Below are positions 31,731 through 43,241 of a stretch of 64,000 bases of DNA, one piece after another. The stretch lies in contig OU744452.1 of the NCBI GenBank assembly GCA_916610825.1, forward strand, positions 2,949,543 to 3,013,542. The letters run 5' to 3'. Source of the DNA: Haliclystus octoradiatus (lineage: Eukaryota > Cnidaria > Staurozoa > Stauromedusae > Haliclystidae). Each line of letters opens with the position of its first letter. Positions within the stretch are counted from its first letter, which is position 1. Made by a program: the position numbers and the translations under genes. The notes below the pieces were generated by a model that saw only the letters and a list, made by a program, of their open reading frames with translations, was not told the DNA's origin and made no database searches.

Positions 31731-33190
31731 CTAACAGAAAAAATAATTTACAAGAAGTGATAAGATTCAAGCATAGAGAGGATGCATTTTTGGGCATATA
31801 TACAACCTCACATGTGTGATAATACATATAATAATATTCTTAAATTCAATAATATTTTAAAAGTTAAATTATGACTGACGTTTAGCTCGTAAGCACAATT
31901 GCTTGTCTACTGAGGGAACTACGGAAGTTTCATTTTAAACTAATGGGTAGAAATTCAAATTGATAATTATGAAAATACATGTGCACCAACGAGAAATCAA
32001 AGCCCAGTCTCTCGAATGTCATGTCCATACTCTATCACCAAGCTACCGTTGCACGTATTAACAAGAAAACAAAACGAGCCAGATGGTACATTCTTATGAA
32101 GTGTCTATACTGTATCTCGCAGTATGTTAAAGAGTGAAACAAGACCGGCAGCCTTTGGATGTACTATTTAGAAATTGGATATCCTACCTTATTACGTCAT
32201 AGTGTTTCAGTGAGTTGATATTTGAGCCGTGAGTTTTAACTTTTCAACATTGTAATATTTCTCAAAAAAACGCAAAGAAATAATGCGAATTGAATATAAA
32301 GATGATGACAATCAGGGCTTCAAGTATAACATTGTTGGTCTTGAAACACCTTCCATGCAATAAAACCTCAACTTTAATTAGAATCAACAAAAGTAGGAAT
32401 CCTGCAATCCTAGATTCCAGAAAACTAGAGCAAAATTAGATTCGAAGAAAATTGATACTTTTAATGATGTATTGGTCAAGTATCAACAAAAAATTTAGAA
32501 GATAATGCAGGAGGCTGAACAATTGTCGGATCCTGATTAGAATACCGAAAACTAAACGGCTCGAAAGGCAGAAAAACGAGCATTATGGGCAATAGTCAGT
32601 AACCCGGTCGGTAATAAACTACTGTTTGAATCAATTTAGCTGACATAACAAACTATTCAATACTCTAAACATCCAGAAACCAATTATGCTGTTTATTTTT
32701 ATTCAATCGAGGTTCAATAATATTAGTGTTAATGAAATCTAGCATGGTTCATAATTTATGTATCATTTCATCAATTTATGTAAGTCGTTGAATGGTAATA
32801 ACTTCAGTTGATTAAAATAAACATTTGTTTTGTCCATTGTTGGGACTTTAAATTCACTGTTTCAAACATTGCATATTAGCTAGTAAATGATAAACAAATT
32901 ATTCATTTTGAGAGGAAAATAAAACTGCAAGTAAAGAATCAAAAAGCGTCTAAGGCGCACCCTATGATATTAAACCTGACTATTGAAATCTATTGAAAAC
33001 TCCTCCATCCTCTTTCCCCTCTTCCCCCCCGAGCAGCAAGAACTTCATTCCCCTTTTTGTCTGAGGCGCACCCTATGATATTAAACCTGACTATTGAAAT
33101 CTATTGAAAACTCCTCCCTCCTCTTTCCCCTCTTCCCCCCGAGCAGCGAGAACTTCATTCCCCTTTTTGCGAATAGTGCCCTATCCTCAT
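31731..33190 (-). other. Presumed intron of the Roco-like gene with a 108-bp tandem duplication
   Basis: No coding sequence is recognised. Two near-identical copies of a ~108-bp segment (about 32954-33061 and 33062-33170) contain CCTCTTTCCCCTCTTCCCCC and GCGCACCCTATGATATTAAA. The downstream copy abuts the Roc segment. Confidence 0.6.
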
Positions 33191-33545
33191 CTCATCTCCA
33201 ATCTGTAGTAATATGCCTCTCACTTCTTACAGGAATGTTCAAGCTAGAAGATGAAGAATGATCCTTAACAGAGTAATCATTAACATCAACGCGACTGGTT
33301 TTCAAATCGTTTTCTCTCTTGATATCTTCTTTCCAGACATTTTCAAGTACATGTTTACTGCGCGAGTTAATTAAATCCTGATCTTCATCTTTAAATAAAT
33401 CCAAGTGCGTTGGCACAATAAGTATGGTAGCATCTGGTGCATGGGCCAAGGCAATATTCACTCATCCAGTTACCAACATTCTTTCGATAGTATTCAAGTG
33501 TTTGTTCGTACTTGTAGAGATCCAATACAAGAAGAAATAGCCAAC
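33191..33545 (-). pseudogene. Roco-like gene, C-terminal half of the Roc GTPase domain
   Basis: After an acceptor (TTATTTTTCAAG) the strand reads WLFLLVLDLYKYEQ and YYRKNVGNW. A one-base frame change near 33463 then leads into NIALAHAPDATILIVPTHLDL. THLDL is the G4 nucleotide-specificity motif of Roc domains. The P-loop and switch regions should be in an upstream exon that was not found. No leucine-rich repeats or kinase domain were recognised. Paralogues of this type (MFHAS1/LRRK-like) are numerous in several invertebrates (general knowledge). Confidence 0.65.
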
Positions 33546-34120
33546 CTTGAAAAATAATGAAACATTAAATAAAATTATTAATTGACGGCCTAATGGCATG
33601 CAGTAGCAAACCAAATAATGTTATATATAATGTTAAATAATGTTTCTATATAAATAAAACGACCGAATAGCTAACATTTGGCCATAAATGTTCAATATTC
33701 ACCTAATATTCGGCAAATTTTTGAATCTATCCTTGAGCTGTTTTGGTTATTTATAAATGATTTGTGTGGGTATTATAATTAAGCATACTTCCATTTTTAG
33801 AATATTGTCTAGAAGCTATTCGTGCTTTCGCTTATTCGGATTTTCGCTTACTTGCATTTTCGCTTCACTTCACTTATGGGAATGGTTGGAAAGCCCAATC
33901 TCTTGTTGTCATGGCAGAACTATTTTTCCTTTTACTATCAGGAACAAAACATCTAAACAATAGGATAGAAAGTTTCTGGACTAACAAGATTGAAGTTTGC
34001 AGTTTTTAAATCAACTTTGAATGGTGTATTGATCAAGGAAATAGCGGTTAAAACGGTTTGTTTATCTACAACTTCAATCGAATGATCTTGCCTATCGTCG
34101 GCTTAAAATTGATTCAAAAA
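33546..34120. other. Non-coding, no gene recognised
   Basis: AT-rich. No Roc N-terminal exon was found here. Confidence 0.45.
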
Positions 34121-34123
34121 AAC

Positions 34124-34265
34124 TTGCGAATCGGTTGTTTACTTTAGAATTTTGCGAGGGAACTTTCCAGCGTTCACTATGAGAAAATAGTGAACGATTG
34201 AGCAACCAATCAGAATGCAGATCATCGAATAGTACCTTAGTCGGTTTCGAACAAGCGATTCGCAA
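34124..34265. repeat. Hairpin MITE, ~142 bp
   Basis: TTGCGAATCG at the left is mirrored by CGATTCGCAA at the right. An inner palindrome CGTTCACTAT/ATAGTGAACG lies near the centre. Confidence 0.55.
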
Positions 34266-35660
34266 ATGTTTTTGAATAAATTTTATACGAGAGTCTTATA
34301 AATTCCGTGCCCGAGAAAACAAAGCAAGCAACAAAATATGAGATAAAGTTGTTTAAGGGGGTTCGCGACAGTAGCCCTATTTTGAATTTATAATTAGTCA
34401 TTTTTGCAAGAAAAAAACAATTTAAAGATGGCAGCTTGTTTCGTAAGAACGAGCGGGAAATGTGAAAACGCAACGCTAACTCAAATGTTTTTAAAAATAG
34501 CTTTTGGATATTCAATCAAATGAGTATATCATAATATTTATTGTTTATAAGTACCTCAGTAGTGCTTGAAATGTAATTTTTGCTTATAATGGCTAAATAG
34601 TGGCAGCATACATTTGTTTCTGCTTCTGACGTGGGAGCTTTTTTGTTGTGAAATTACAATGTTTACATTATGTAGTGACTTCCGAAAGGTAAGTTTGAAA
34701 GCATTCAAACTCATTTCAACATAGCTTTTGATTTGTAATTACTGTATTAACTCATCAAATGGTCTTGGTGATTGTCTGTATTTGTGATCTATCCATTAAC
34801 CTAGCTATTTATGATCTAAAAGTCCAACATATCATTTCACTATTTAGAAGTCTCAAAAATCTTTCCCACTGCTTAAAAACAATTGTTTTCAGATGTTGTC
34901 CATTAAACTGAAAATGGGTGAAAATGAGCACTACCCAGGGGGTCTCATTAGAGACAATCATGATTAGGTAGAGTCAAATTTTAAATTTGCTATGTATTGA
35001 TATATGTCTGATAGTCTTTCTTCAAAAAATCTGTGTCGCTCATGCATCCGTCTGATTTTTGAAGAATATCAAACAACTGCGCAGATCTTGGTCCCCAAAA
35101 TCAGTGGGGGTTTGAGTGACCCCTGTGCCCCAAATAATATGGTGACCCCTCATTTTTATTTCATATTTTCAGACTTCTATACTTTAAGAAGGTTTCCACC
35201 AAATGTCAACGATTTATTATAGAATTGAAATTTGGCATTATGTGTAGCGAACCCCCTTAATGGTAGGCTATGCATATACAATTTTAATCTTATTTAACAA
35301 TCTTCTTGCAATTTTTTTGCCGCTACTTTATTGCAGATATAAATTAGTTCACTAGTCAGTAAAAGTTTATAAACAACAAACTGCAAACATTTATGTATTT
35401 TTAGATACTCAAAAGCTACCTTGCTCAAGTTTGCTATGTTATAGGGCTGTAAATTTGTAGCCAGTATTGATATCCAACTTTTTTGTTTTAAAAATTAAAT
35501 CTGAATCAAGTCAAATAAAAATTCATCCTCCTAATCACGACGCTGCAGTCGTCATGGATTCCTTAGATTGACGGTTGTATTAAAAATTAATTATGCAAGA
35601 AGTGAATAAATAGTTGGAATTTATTTATTTTGATGTGTTTGGCTTGTACCACTGGTTGGT
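34258..35660 (+). repeat. Dispersed repeat unit, copy A (interrupted by the TTAA element)
   Basis: The parts 34258-34356 and 35257-35660 together align in order with 36909-37440. They share a CACGACGCTGCA(G/A)TCGTCATGGAT segment near the end. The interruption is the 900-bp TTAA element. Confidence 0.65.
34357..35256. mobile_element. 900-bp TTAA-flanked non-autonomous transposon
   Basis: The ends GGGGGTTCGC and GCGAACCCCC form 10-bp terminal inverted repeats. Both sides carry TTAA (34353-34356 and 35257-35260), the target site of piggyBac-type transposases. A diverged copy of the flanking repeat at 36910-37440 lacks the insert, which acts as a paralogous empty site. No transposase is encoded. 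Confidence 0.75.
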
Positions 35661-35689
35661 TTCTACTAAAACGCCGAGGCGGCTCGTAA

Positions 35690-36865
35690 TTTTGTGATGC
35701 CTTCTCGTTTTCTCCCTACGTGCCTCTCGTGGTGCTACTAGAGCATAGTTCACGGAAAGTATGAACTGTTTGGTTTAGAACATAGCCAACCCCGATTTGT
35801 GAATGTTTTGTACGTTTTTTTCAGAGAATTTTCTGACCTTACAATCCATGATCAAGTATGTAATTCTCCTATTTTCATGACGTCACAGGAAGAAAGCTGA
35901 GTCGAGAGCTGTACACTTGCTTTTTTGAAATCAACTAAAAGCTGCGAGGAAAAATTGATATCGAGAAATTTATATTCCTCTTCTTGAAATTAAAAGAATG
36001 GATGCTTAACATCGTTTTATTACATAGTCATGGATTCGAATCTTTAAACAATATTTATTATTTTTTTATGTCCTATTTGTGTTATTCATTATGGAAAACT
36101 GACTGGGAAAACTTGAAAAGGAAAGAAAATGTTTCTTACCTATTATTTGAAGAATTTCGTAAAAAGCCGTGACGCGGAGAAAGAAATGAAACAACGAAAG
36201 ATTTATCCACTAAATGTTTGTTTGCTAATTGCCTATTTAAAAGAGCAGATTATTGAATTGATGATAATTCTTTAGAATGCTGCTAACTTTCACTTGGAGA
36301 AATGGTTTAATTATTTGAAATTTTAGCAGTTGATTCTGATTAGCCTATATGTTTTAGTTTCGGTAGTTTATCGAAAGCTTTCTTTTCTATGCTAGGAAAT
36401 TAGTTTTTACTTATATCATAAGGAACTTGCAAAAATTGGCCATTAAAATATAAGGGGATGTATTAATGAAATGAAGTTATGTTATGTTATGTTTTCACAA
36501 TTATCAATAAAGCAAAAGTTATGCAAATTGTTTTTGAATTGTTAATTTGTGCAAAATATTTCTATACACTTTAACATGTTTGTTTACTGGCTCAGATATT
36601 TCTCCTGCAAGCTGTTTGATTTATTTTGAACAACTTAGAAAATGAAATTGTATATGACTCTACACATATTCGCTGTATTTGCTTTTTACTTTTAATTACT
36701 TGCTGTTTATAATGCCATATTTAAATAATTATTGGCTGTTAGGTGTTTTCATAAATTTCTTGAGATCGATGGGGTCAAGCTCGGCTATGGTGAAATGGCG
36801 TTATTGGCGTTAACCAATCAAATTGCAAGAATAAATCGTAGCAGATCATTGATATGTTCTAATTT
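35690..36865 (-). repeat. Dispersed repeat, copy 2 (inverse of 5219-6440)
   Basis: Reads as the reverse complement of 5219-6440 over most of its length, with shared landmarks at both ends. It lies between the two direct repeats 34258-35660 and 36909-37440, so it may be the core of a larger element with those repeats as flanks. Confidence 0.6.
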
Positions 36866-36908
36866 CTCATAGTCAACGCTGGCAAGTTCCCTCGAAAATT
36901 CCAAAAAG

Positions 36909-37440
36909 TAAACAAGGGTTCGCAAATGTTTTTGAATCAAAATTTTTTTACGAATTACGAGAGTAAATTATAATTTCCGTCCCTGAGAAAACAAAACAAG
37001 TAACAAAATCTGAGATCAAGTTGCAACATGTTCAATGGTAAGCTATGCATACACAATTTAAACCTTATTTAACAATCTTCTTGGAGCTTCGTGCTACTTT
37101 ATTGCAGATATAGATTAGTCCGGTAGTCAGCTTAAGTTTATAAACAACAAACTTTTATATTACAAACTGCAAACCTGTATGAATTTTTAGATACTCAATA
37201 GTTACCTTCTCAATTTTGCTATTTTGTGGGGCTGTATTTTGTAAGAAGTATTAATATCCAACTGTTTTGTTTTAAAAATTAAATCTGAATCAAGTCGAAT
37301 TAAAATTCATTCTCCAAATCACGACGCTGCAATCGTCATGGATGCCTCTGATTGACGGTTGTATTTAAAATTAATTATGCAGAAAGCGAATAAATAGTTG
37401 GAATTTGTATCTTTTGATATGTTTTGCTTGTAGCACTAGT
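36909..37440 (+). repeat. Dispersed repeat unit, copy B (uninterrupted)
   Basis: Direct repeat of 34258-35660 without the TTAA insert. At the matching position it has GTTCAATGG rather than a TTAA. Confidence 0.65.
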
Positions 37441-37454
37441 CGGTCTCTACAGAA

Positions 37455-37555
37455 CAATTAGACAACTCAACCTTGTTGTCTACCGTTTTGAATAGTCACC
37501 TCGGTGGCCTCTGTGACTATTCGACGGTAGAAAACTCGGGCTCGTTGTCTAATTG
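37455..37555. repeat. Hairpin MITE, 101 bp
   Basis: CAATTAGACAA is mirrored by TTGTCTAATTG. CTACCGTTTTGAATAGTCAC is mirrored inside by GTGACTATTCGACGGTAG, so nearly the whole segment can fold. Confidence 0.7.
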
Positions 37556-38813
37556 TTAAATAGATTTAACGCCACACTCTGTATTTCTGGAAACAATGTG
37601 GCAGATGATAGAAACAATTGTTTCTATTACCTGATGGGAAATAATTTAAGGTCTTATAGCACACTAGCAATATCTTACACGTGTTGCCGGGCTAGTTTGG
37701 TCTTAACAATGTGAAAAAACAGTTCATGATGAAGTCATGAACAATTTGTGAACATTAAATTGCCCTAATTTTCATGAAATGTTCATGAACTGATTATGAG
37801 CAGCTCATGAATATTCACAGAAAGTCCATGAACAGTTCATGAAAAGTGAAGATTTGAGGCTACTTAACATTAATGAACTCCCCATGTACTGTTCATGAAT
37901 AACATTCAATGCAATTTCTTTGCAATTTTCTCCTAATTGTTTATGCATCTTGACCTTGTAAATTTGTGACAATTTAGGCATGAATGTGAATTTTGACCTA
38001 CTATCTATTGTTCTAAATCTGCTTTAATCTTCTAAATTATTTATTTTTTCTTTACACGAAGTAAGAATATACTTTAAAGATCCTAAAATAATCTAAATCA
38101 AAATCTTTCAAACGAAACGTGTATATAGCAAACAAAATCACAATAATGTATACAGAACATTGTCTACAGCCAGTCTCTACCATAGATCGGTAAATGACCA
38201 AATGAAATTGAAGAACAAATAAAACAATTGAAGAGCAATGCAACCAACCTTGTCGAAGCAAGGCAGTCCTGAGAAGCCAAACAAAATAAAAGCGGGAAAG
38301 CACATTACCTTTTGATACACAAAGCAAATGGAAAATTCGAAGAAATAAAGCCAGTTAGCTACAACTATTTGCAATAATCTATCAGATGTCCTATGTAAAA
38401 AAGCTCCAAGCTTATCGGGTGCTGAATAAATAATGATGATGATATGCCATTTTATTCATCTATTTCTGAAATAACTGCGAAACTTGCGAAAAAGCACCGC
38501 AAGCCCACATAGACCCACATAGTCGTACACAACAACTTTCGCATTTATAGATAGGTCTATAGATATTGGCGTGGTGACACTTTTAAAGTTTACCGTTGTT
38601 TCCATGGCAAAATCTATGCAGTATGAAATTTCTTATTAGAGTACAATAGCTCAGAAAAATATCTGGACAATGATTCCCCAATTTTTTTCACCATCAATCT
38701 TGATTTATACTTTTACATTAATGAACAAGCATTAATCCCATGAATTTTTCAAGAACGGTCACATTATGAAAAAAGAAATATTATGAATTCATCGTAACAA
38801 CTTTGTTTAAATT
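37556..38813. other. Non-coding, cluster of TTCATGAA palindromes
   Basis: No gene is recognised. Between about 37715 and 37905 the sequence is dense in GTTCATGAAC-type words. A similar cluster lies at 25975-26025. An AATAAATAATGATGATGAT tail of a probable non-LTR element is at 38425-38443. Confidence 0.5.
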
Positions 38814-38911
38814 AAGGGTTGATACACGGGTGAGCCGCAGGTGAGAATATTCTAGCTTCCCGAGTGCAGGTAAATCGCAATGAAGCATGGCCACCCATGT
38901 ATCAATCCCTT
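38814..38911. repeat. Hairpin MITE, 98 bp
   Basis: AAGGGTTGATACACGGGTG at the left is mirrored by CACCCATGTATCAATCCCTT at the right. Confidence 0.65.
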
Positions 38912-38942
38912 TCTAAATGGATAAATTAAAAAAATCAATTCA

Positions 38943-39125
38943 TTAAATTACTGATTTGATATATTTCTCAACAAAACTGTCAACTTTTGGATCAACAAAG
39001 GCGTTCAAACAATTTTGTCCAATCACTAATATGCTTGTGATCATGTTATTCTCTGCAACAGAATCCGCGTGATCACAAAATATGTGTAGCTCCATTTTAA
39101 GGAAAGGATCATGAATGGAGGCGAT
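38943..39125 (-). CDS. Possible last coding exon of an unidentified gene
   Basis: A pyrimidine-rich acceptor (CTGCTTTTTAG) is followed by an open 60-codon segment ending in TAA at 38943-38945. The translation contains DPFLKMELHIFCDHADSV and NAFVDPKVDSFVEKYIK, which has balanced, protein-like composition. I do not recognise the family and found no partner exon upstream on this strand. It could be a chance open segment or transposon debris. Confidence 0.3.
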   Translation of the reverse strand: MASIHDPFLKMELHIFCDHADSVAENNMITSILVIGQNCLNAFVDPKVDSFVEKYIKSVI

Positions 39126-39439
39126 CTAAAAAGCAGTTTTGGAAATTTTATTGAACTCAGCAGGATAAATTAACTCAAACAAATATCAAATATTTCAGTA
39201 AAACGGTCACGGGCAACAGTAATTGTAATAAATTTATTACAACAACGTTTTTACAGTATAATACATCTGCGATTTTCAAGTTGAAAAATACAAAGTTACA
39301 TATAAGCTATTCATACAAATTATCAAGAAAATTTGAATAAAGGGAATATACATATTAAAAAAGTTTTGACCTTATAGAGTCAGATTGTTAATTAAAATTA
39401 GGTTTTAATTCCTTCCCTTATGAACAATCTGATTTTGTA

Positions 39440-39965
39440 TGTCAATGTTTTAAATTGAAAAGTTGGCATAAATTCTGCTTATTTCACAATTGTGGGTTTT
39501 TGCATGTGCTTTACGATGTATCAGCATTGTTTGCTAAAGTGCCTTTATTAGAGACAATAGATTTACTTGTGAAAAAGGCTTTTAACAACAAGTGTTTCAA
39601 TAATAAGTATAGTTGGTTAATTGGTCACCTGATAATTTACAAGAATTGTTGTAACTTTTAACGAAAGACAAAATGTTTTTGTACAATGGAGAACTGTTTG
39701 CAATAGATCGATTGTGTTGCTATGGGATCCCCCTTATGTCCTCTCATTGCCAATGCATTCAAGTGTAGCCTAGCATTGAAGAGAAACTAGCTTCACATCT
39801 GCCGAGCAATAATTACAATCGCTATGTTGATGACACCTTAGCAATATTGCCCAATAAGAATAGCACCACTGCTCATTTAAAGCTTCTTAATGAAGCCCAT
39901 GTTAATAATATTTTTACTACAAGGAGGAACAGTTCGAAAATAAAATTGACTTTTTGAGAGTTTTA
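39440..39965 (+). pseudogene. Penelope-like reverse transcriptase fragment
   Basis: The plus strand reads YDVSALFAKVPLLETIDLLVKKAF, then in other frames GVAMGSPL and ANAFKC, and then NRYVDDTLAIL. These are the ordered RT motifs of Penelope-like and related retroelements, with YVDD as the catalytic box. Frameshifts and a stop separate the pieces. It differs from the YRDD-type family at 43-46 kb. Confidence 0.7.
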
Positions 39966-42140
39966 TGGAAAAAATCATGGGAAAACTTGAGTAGCAGAAT
40001 CCACAAAAAGCAACTACAATAGGCTTGATGCTTCACTATCAGGGTAATGACAGCCATCAATATAAAACTGGCCTTCTTAAAACAATGATAAACCACGCTC
40101 ACCAGTTATTTTTATCGGAAGAACTTTTTAACTAAGAATGATAAATATACAGAACAGTTTAAAATTACTTAAGTATCCGGGTATCCCGTTTGTCTTTTAA
40201 ATCAGCTAGTCATCAAGTTACACTCAATTAGTGTAATTGCAGCCAAATAATGTAGTATTTTTACCCTCAGAAATAAATATCCTACATGTAATTATGTGTG
40301 ACGTGCGTTTCATTTCAATAATTTCATTTTAATATTTCTAAATGTCCTTGCTCCAATATGGGCCTGGGAGCTGTAAGCGTGTGCCTCTCCAAAGTGAAAA
40401 GACAATAAAATTGATGGAAATGAAAGTGCTTGGATGGATTCCCTCGAATTTCGGGTTCGAGAGTCCCGTATAATTGCTACCAGATTGAAATTTGCTTGTA
40501 ATCTGTTTCTGATTGTTGACAGTGCCGTTTATAAAGAAAAATATAAATCATCTCTATATATATCGAAATAATTATTATATCAATGTTTTTTAATTAATTA
40601 GCTTTTAATTTTTATATAATCTTTCGTTTTTTTCTTTTAAGTTGAATTAAATGAATTATTCTGTATGTACTATGATACGAGCCCTTTGTAAAAAGCATGA
40701 AATGGCATATAAGGTTTACTAAATAAATGATGATGATGCTTTCCTTAGTATTTGTTGTTTCACTGTCTTTTATATAGTTGCATTCTGCTTCCTCTACTAC
40801 GTGGTGTTTCAGTATGTATCTCTTGTAGCTTCAACGGCTCTCTGTTTGCGTTTAATCGACTTGTTCTTGTATTAGGACTTTCAGTGTTCTTTCTGTAAGT
40901 TGCTATACGCTCTATAGTTGCTTCTAACCTGGGGTAGCTCCAATATGACGGCTATTTGGAGACATGTCATTTCTAGGGGTCCACGTTTTAGCTGACAAAA
41001 TAGTTTCTAGAAAGGAAATTTCAGATTTAGGGTTAATGTTAGGGTCCCTTTTAAAACTGTGTTGCCTTTTAATTTGATCTACTCATTATTGAGATGATCT
41101 GGCAAGTGTGATCTCCTTCGCTTTAGTGTCATATCATAATTTATCTTACATTTATCGTTTTTCAATTGATCCTTAATTTGGTTTGACAAACTCGAGGATC
41201 TGAGAATGAAATCTATATTTGTCAATCATCGATCGGAAAAACACACAACACGGGAGATATAGTGGAAGTCAATCAAAATTACATCAACTAATGGAATTTT
41301 AATATAGCTGGTGTAAACTTTACAGGATAAATACGGGCTTGCAAAGTAGAATGTTGATGTTCAGTTGAAACTTTGAACATTTATTGCTATTTCCCTACTA
41401 ATTTTTCAAATGTATGCTATGTATAAGGTATGATTGATTTGTAATCTTGTGAATAAACCTTGATAATTAGATCACAATTTTAAATGCGGTAATTCAACAC
41501 AAACCGTTTGTGTGTATTTTCTTTTCTTTCACTGCTGAGGCCGAGGAAGTAATAAATTGTAATTTGAAGTTGCCGGACTTGTTTAGATTTTCAACTCATT
41601 TAATTTTTATTTGTGATCCAGGCCGTGCATTAATTAACTTTCTATGTTGTTGACTGCAAACACATCTTCATTGCTGTAGGCTGTAGGCCTAATTTGATTA
41701 TCGCCGATCGCAACAAATTTCATAGATCTACTTCTGAATTGCTATTTATCCTATTTGCAACAGAAGTGTTTGTTTCCAATATTTTAGACTCCTGTGTTTT
41801 CTTTGCCATTTTTGTTGTTACACACCTATCATTATAATGTGAAAATGACGTTATACAGAATAATAAAAGGTCGTTCTGCTCATTTGTTTCTAAACAACGG
41901 AATGTTTATCATGTATGGAACTGTTCTATAGTGAATAGTACAACATTGTGTACCAAATAAAAAAACAGTTGTTAGTGTTTTTTGACTCATGATTACTAAG
42001 AATCCTTGAGTCTATGCAATGACAGTGGACCAAAAACGGGTTGATTTTTTTTCATGATCATCTTCTTGTCTCGTAGACGGAAGTTGATCACATCATGCAA
42101 TGCGCATGAACGCATGCGTCAAAAAGCGGAAGAGAAATAT
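39966..42140. other. Non-coding, no gene recognised
   Basis: AT-rich. It contains a probable non-LTR tail AAATAAATGATGATGATG at 40721-40738. No conserved coding segment is visible. Confidence 0.5.
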
Positions 42141-42235
42141 CCTGCGTCCAGACTAAAACGCTTCTTGAAGAAAGTATAAACTTTGTAAACTTGTACACAT
42201 TCCTTAATTAAGAAGCGTTTTCGTCTGGACGCAGG
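42141..42235. repeat. Hairpin MITE, 95 bp
   Basis: CCTGCGTCCAGACTAAAACG and the following CTTCTT are mirrored by AAGAAGCG and TTTTCGTCTGGACGCAGG at the other end. The loop is about 40 bp. Confidence 0.7.
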
Positions 42236-42978
42236 CTAAACAGAAAGGTCATTCTAAAGTATTTACTATCAAATATCAGCGTTAGACATGAAAGCAACAC
42301 AATACTGTTATCTACTTTGTCGACCTCTAAAGATTATACTACTGTTTTATTTACTTCTTGTTAAAATAAATCACAAACATTTTTTATGCATTACGGTGTT
42401 TACCGTAAGCCTATCGATCTTTTTCAATGTTTTAATTCTGCTTCGACAACAATGACAAGGCGATACTTCAAAGGAAAATTCACGTCATTTACTGTACTAA
42501 ATAAAATTGCGTAGTATAATTAGTGGGAAATGAATATTCCTCTGGTAATAGTTTACACGGTTATTTGTTGTTTACATTCTTTAAAATTGTTTATCAAAAT
42601 GTTTTAATTCTGCTGTGACATCGCTCAAGGCGAGACAACCTCGCATGTCATTTACAAGTCACACCTATGGTCAATACTTTCTACTGCCGTGGCATACAAC
42701 AACCAAGCAAAAGAATGCAACTTATGTCTTACATAAAAGTACCATATAATCTTCTCTAATAAAAACATTCTTAATAAAAAACCCGAAACGATATCAAAAG
42801 AGAGACATGAAAACAAATTTTGACTGCCAATATTTAAAACATGATATATTATCACAGCATCGCCGGAATAAAGAACAATAGAATAACCTATATCCATAAA
42901 ATTAACAATAGCCTTAATAACAATAGCGCCCAATTTTGTATGTATCTAGAGGTATAGTGTTTTTTATCATTGAATAGA

Positions 42979-43018
42979 TTGCCTGATGACCGCCTGGGTG
43001 TGAAACTTCAAGTAGCAA
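42979..43018 (+). ncRNA. Hammerhead ribozyme upstream of a Penelope-like fragment
   Basis: Compact type I hammerhead. Stem I pairs TTGC with GCAA. The core CTGATGA is at 42983-42989. Stem II is CGC/GTG with one G-U. GAAA is at 43002-43005. Stem III is ACTT/AAGT around one nucleotide, and the cleavage nucleotide is A43014. The next 40 bp match the Penelope terminal sequence seen at 4794-4835. Its position 5' of an RT-related coding fragment on the same strand fits the known placement in Penelope terminal repeats. Confidence 0.7.
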
Positions 43019-43241
43019 ACATGACTGTCTGATTCTCTGACTTTTATTATCTAAAGATCTGCTATATTTTGCATTGAGCCCAATGTTCAATCAGTAAGAC
43101 AACATTTTACAAATATTTACCGCTCCTGTAATCCAGTAGAGCACTATCGTCGCACTGTGACCAATTTCATGTATGGAGAATTCTACATTCAGCAAATCGA
43201 TGGAAAATATACCTATAACTTCTAGTAGAATTTAAAACAAA

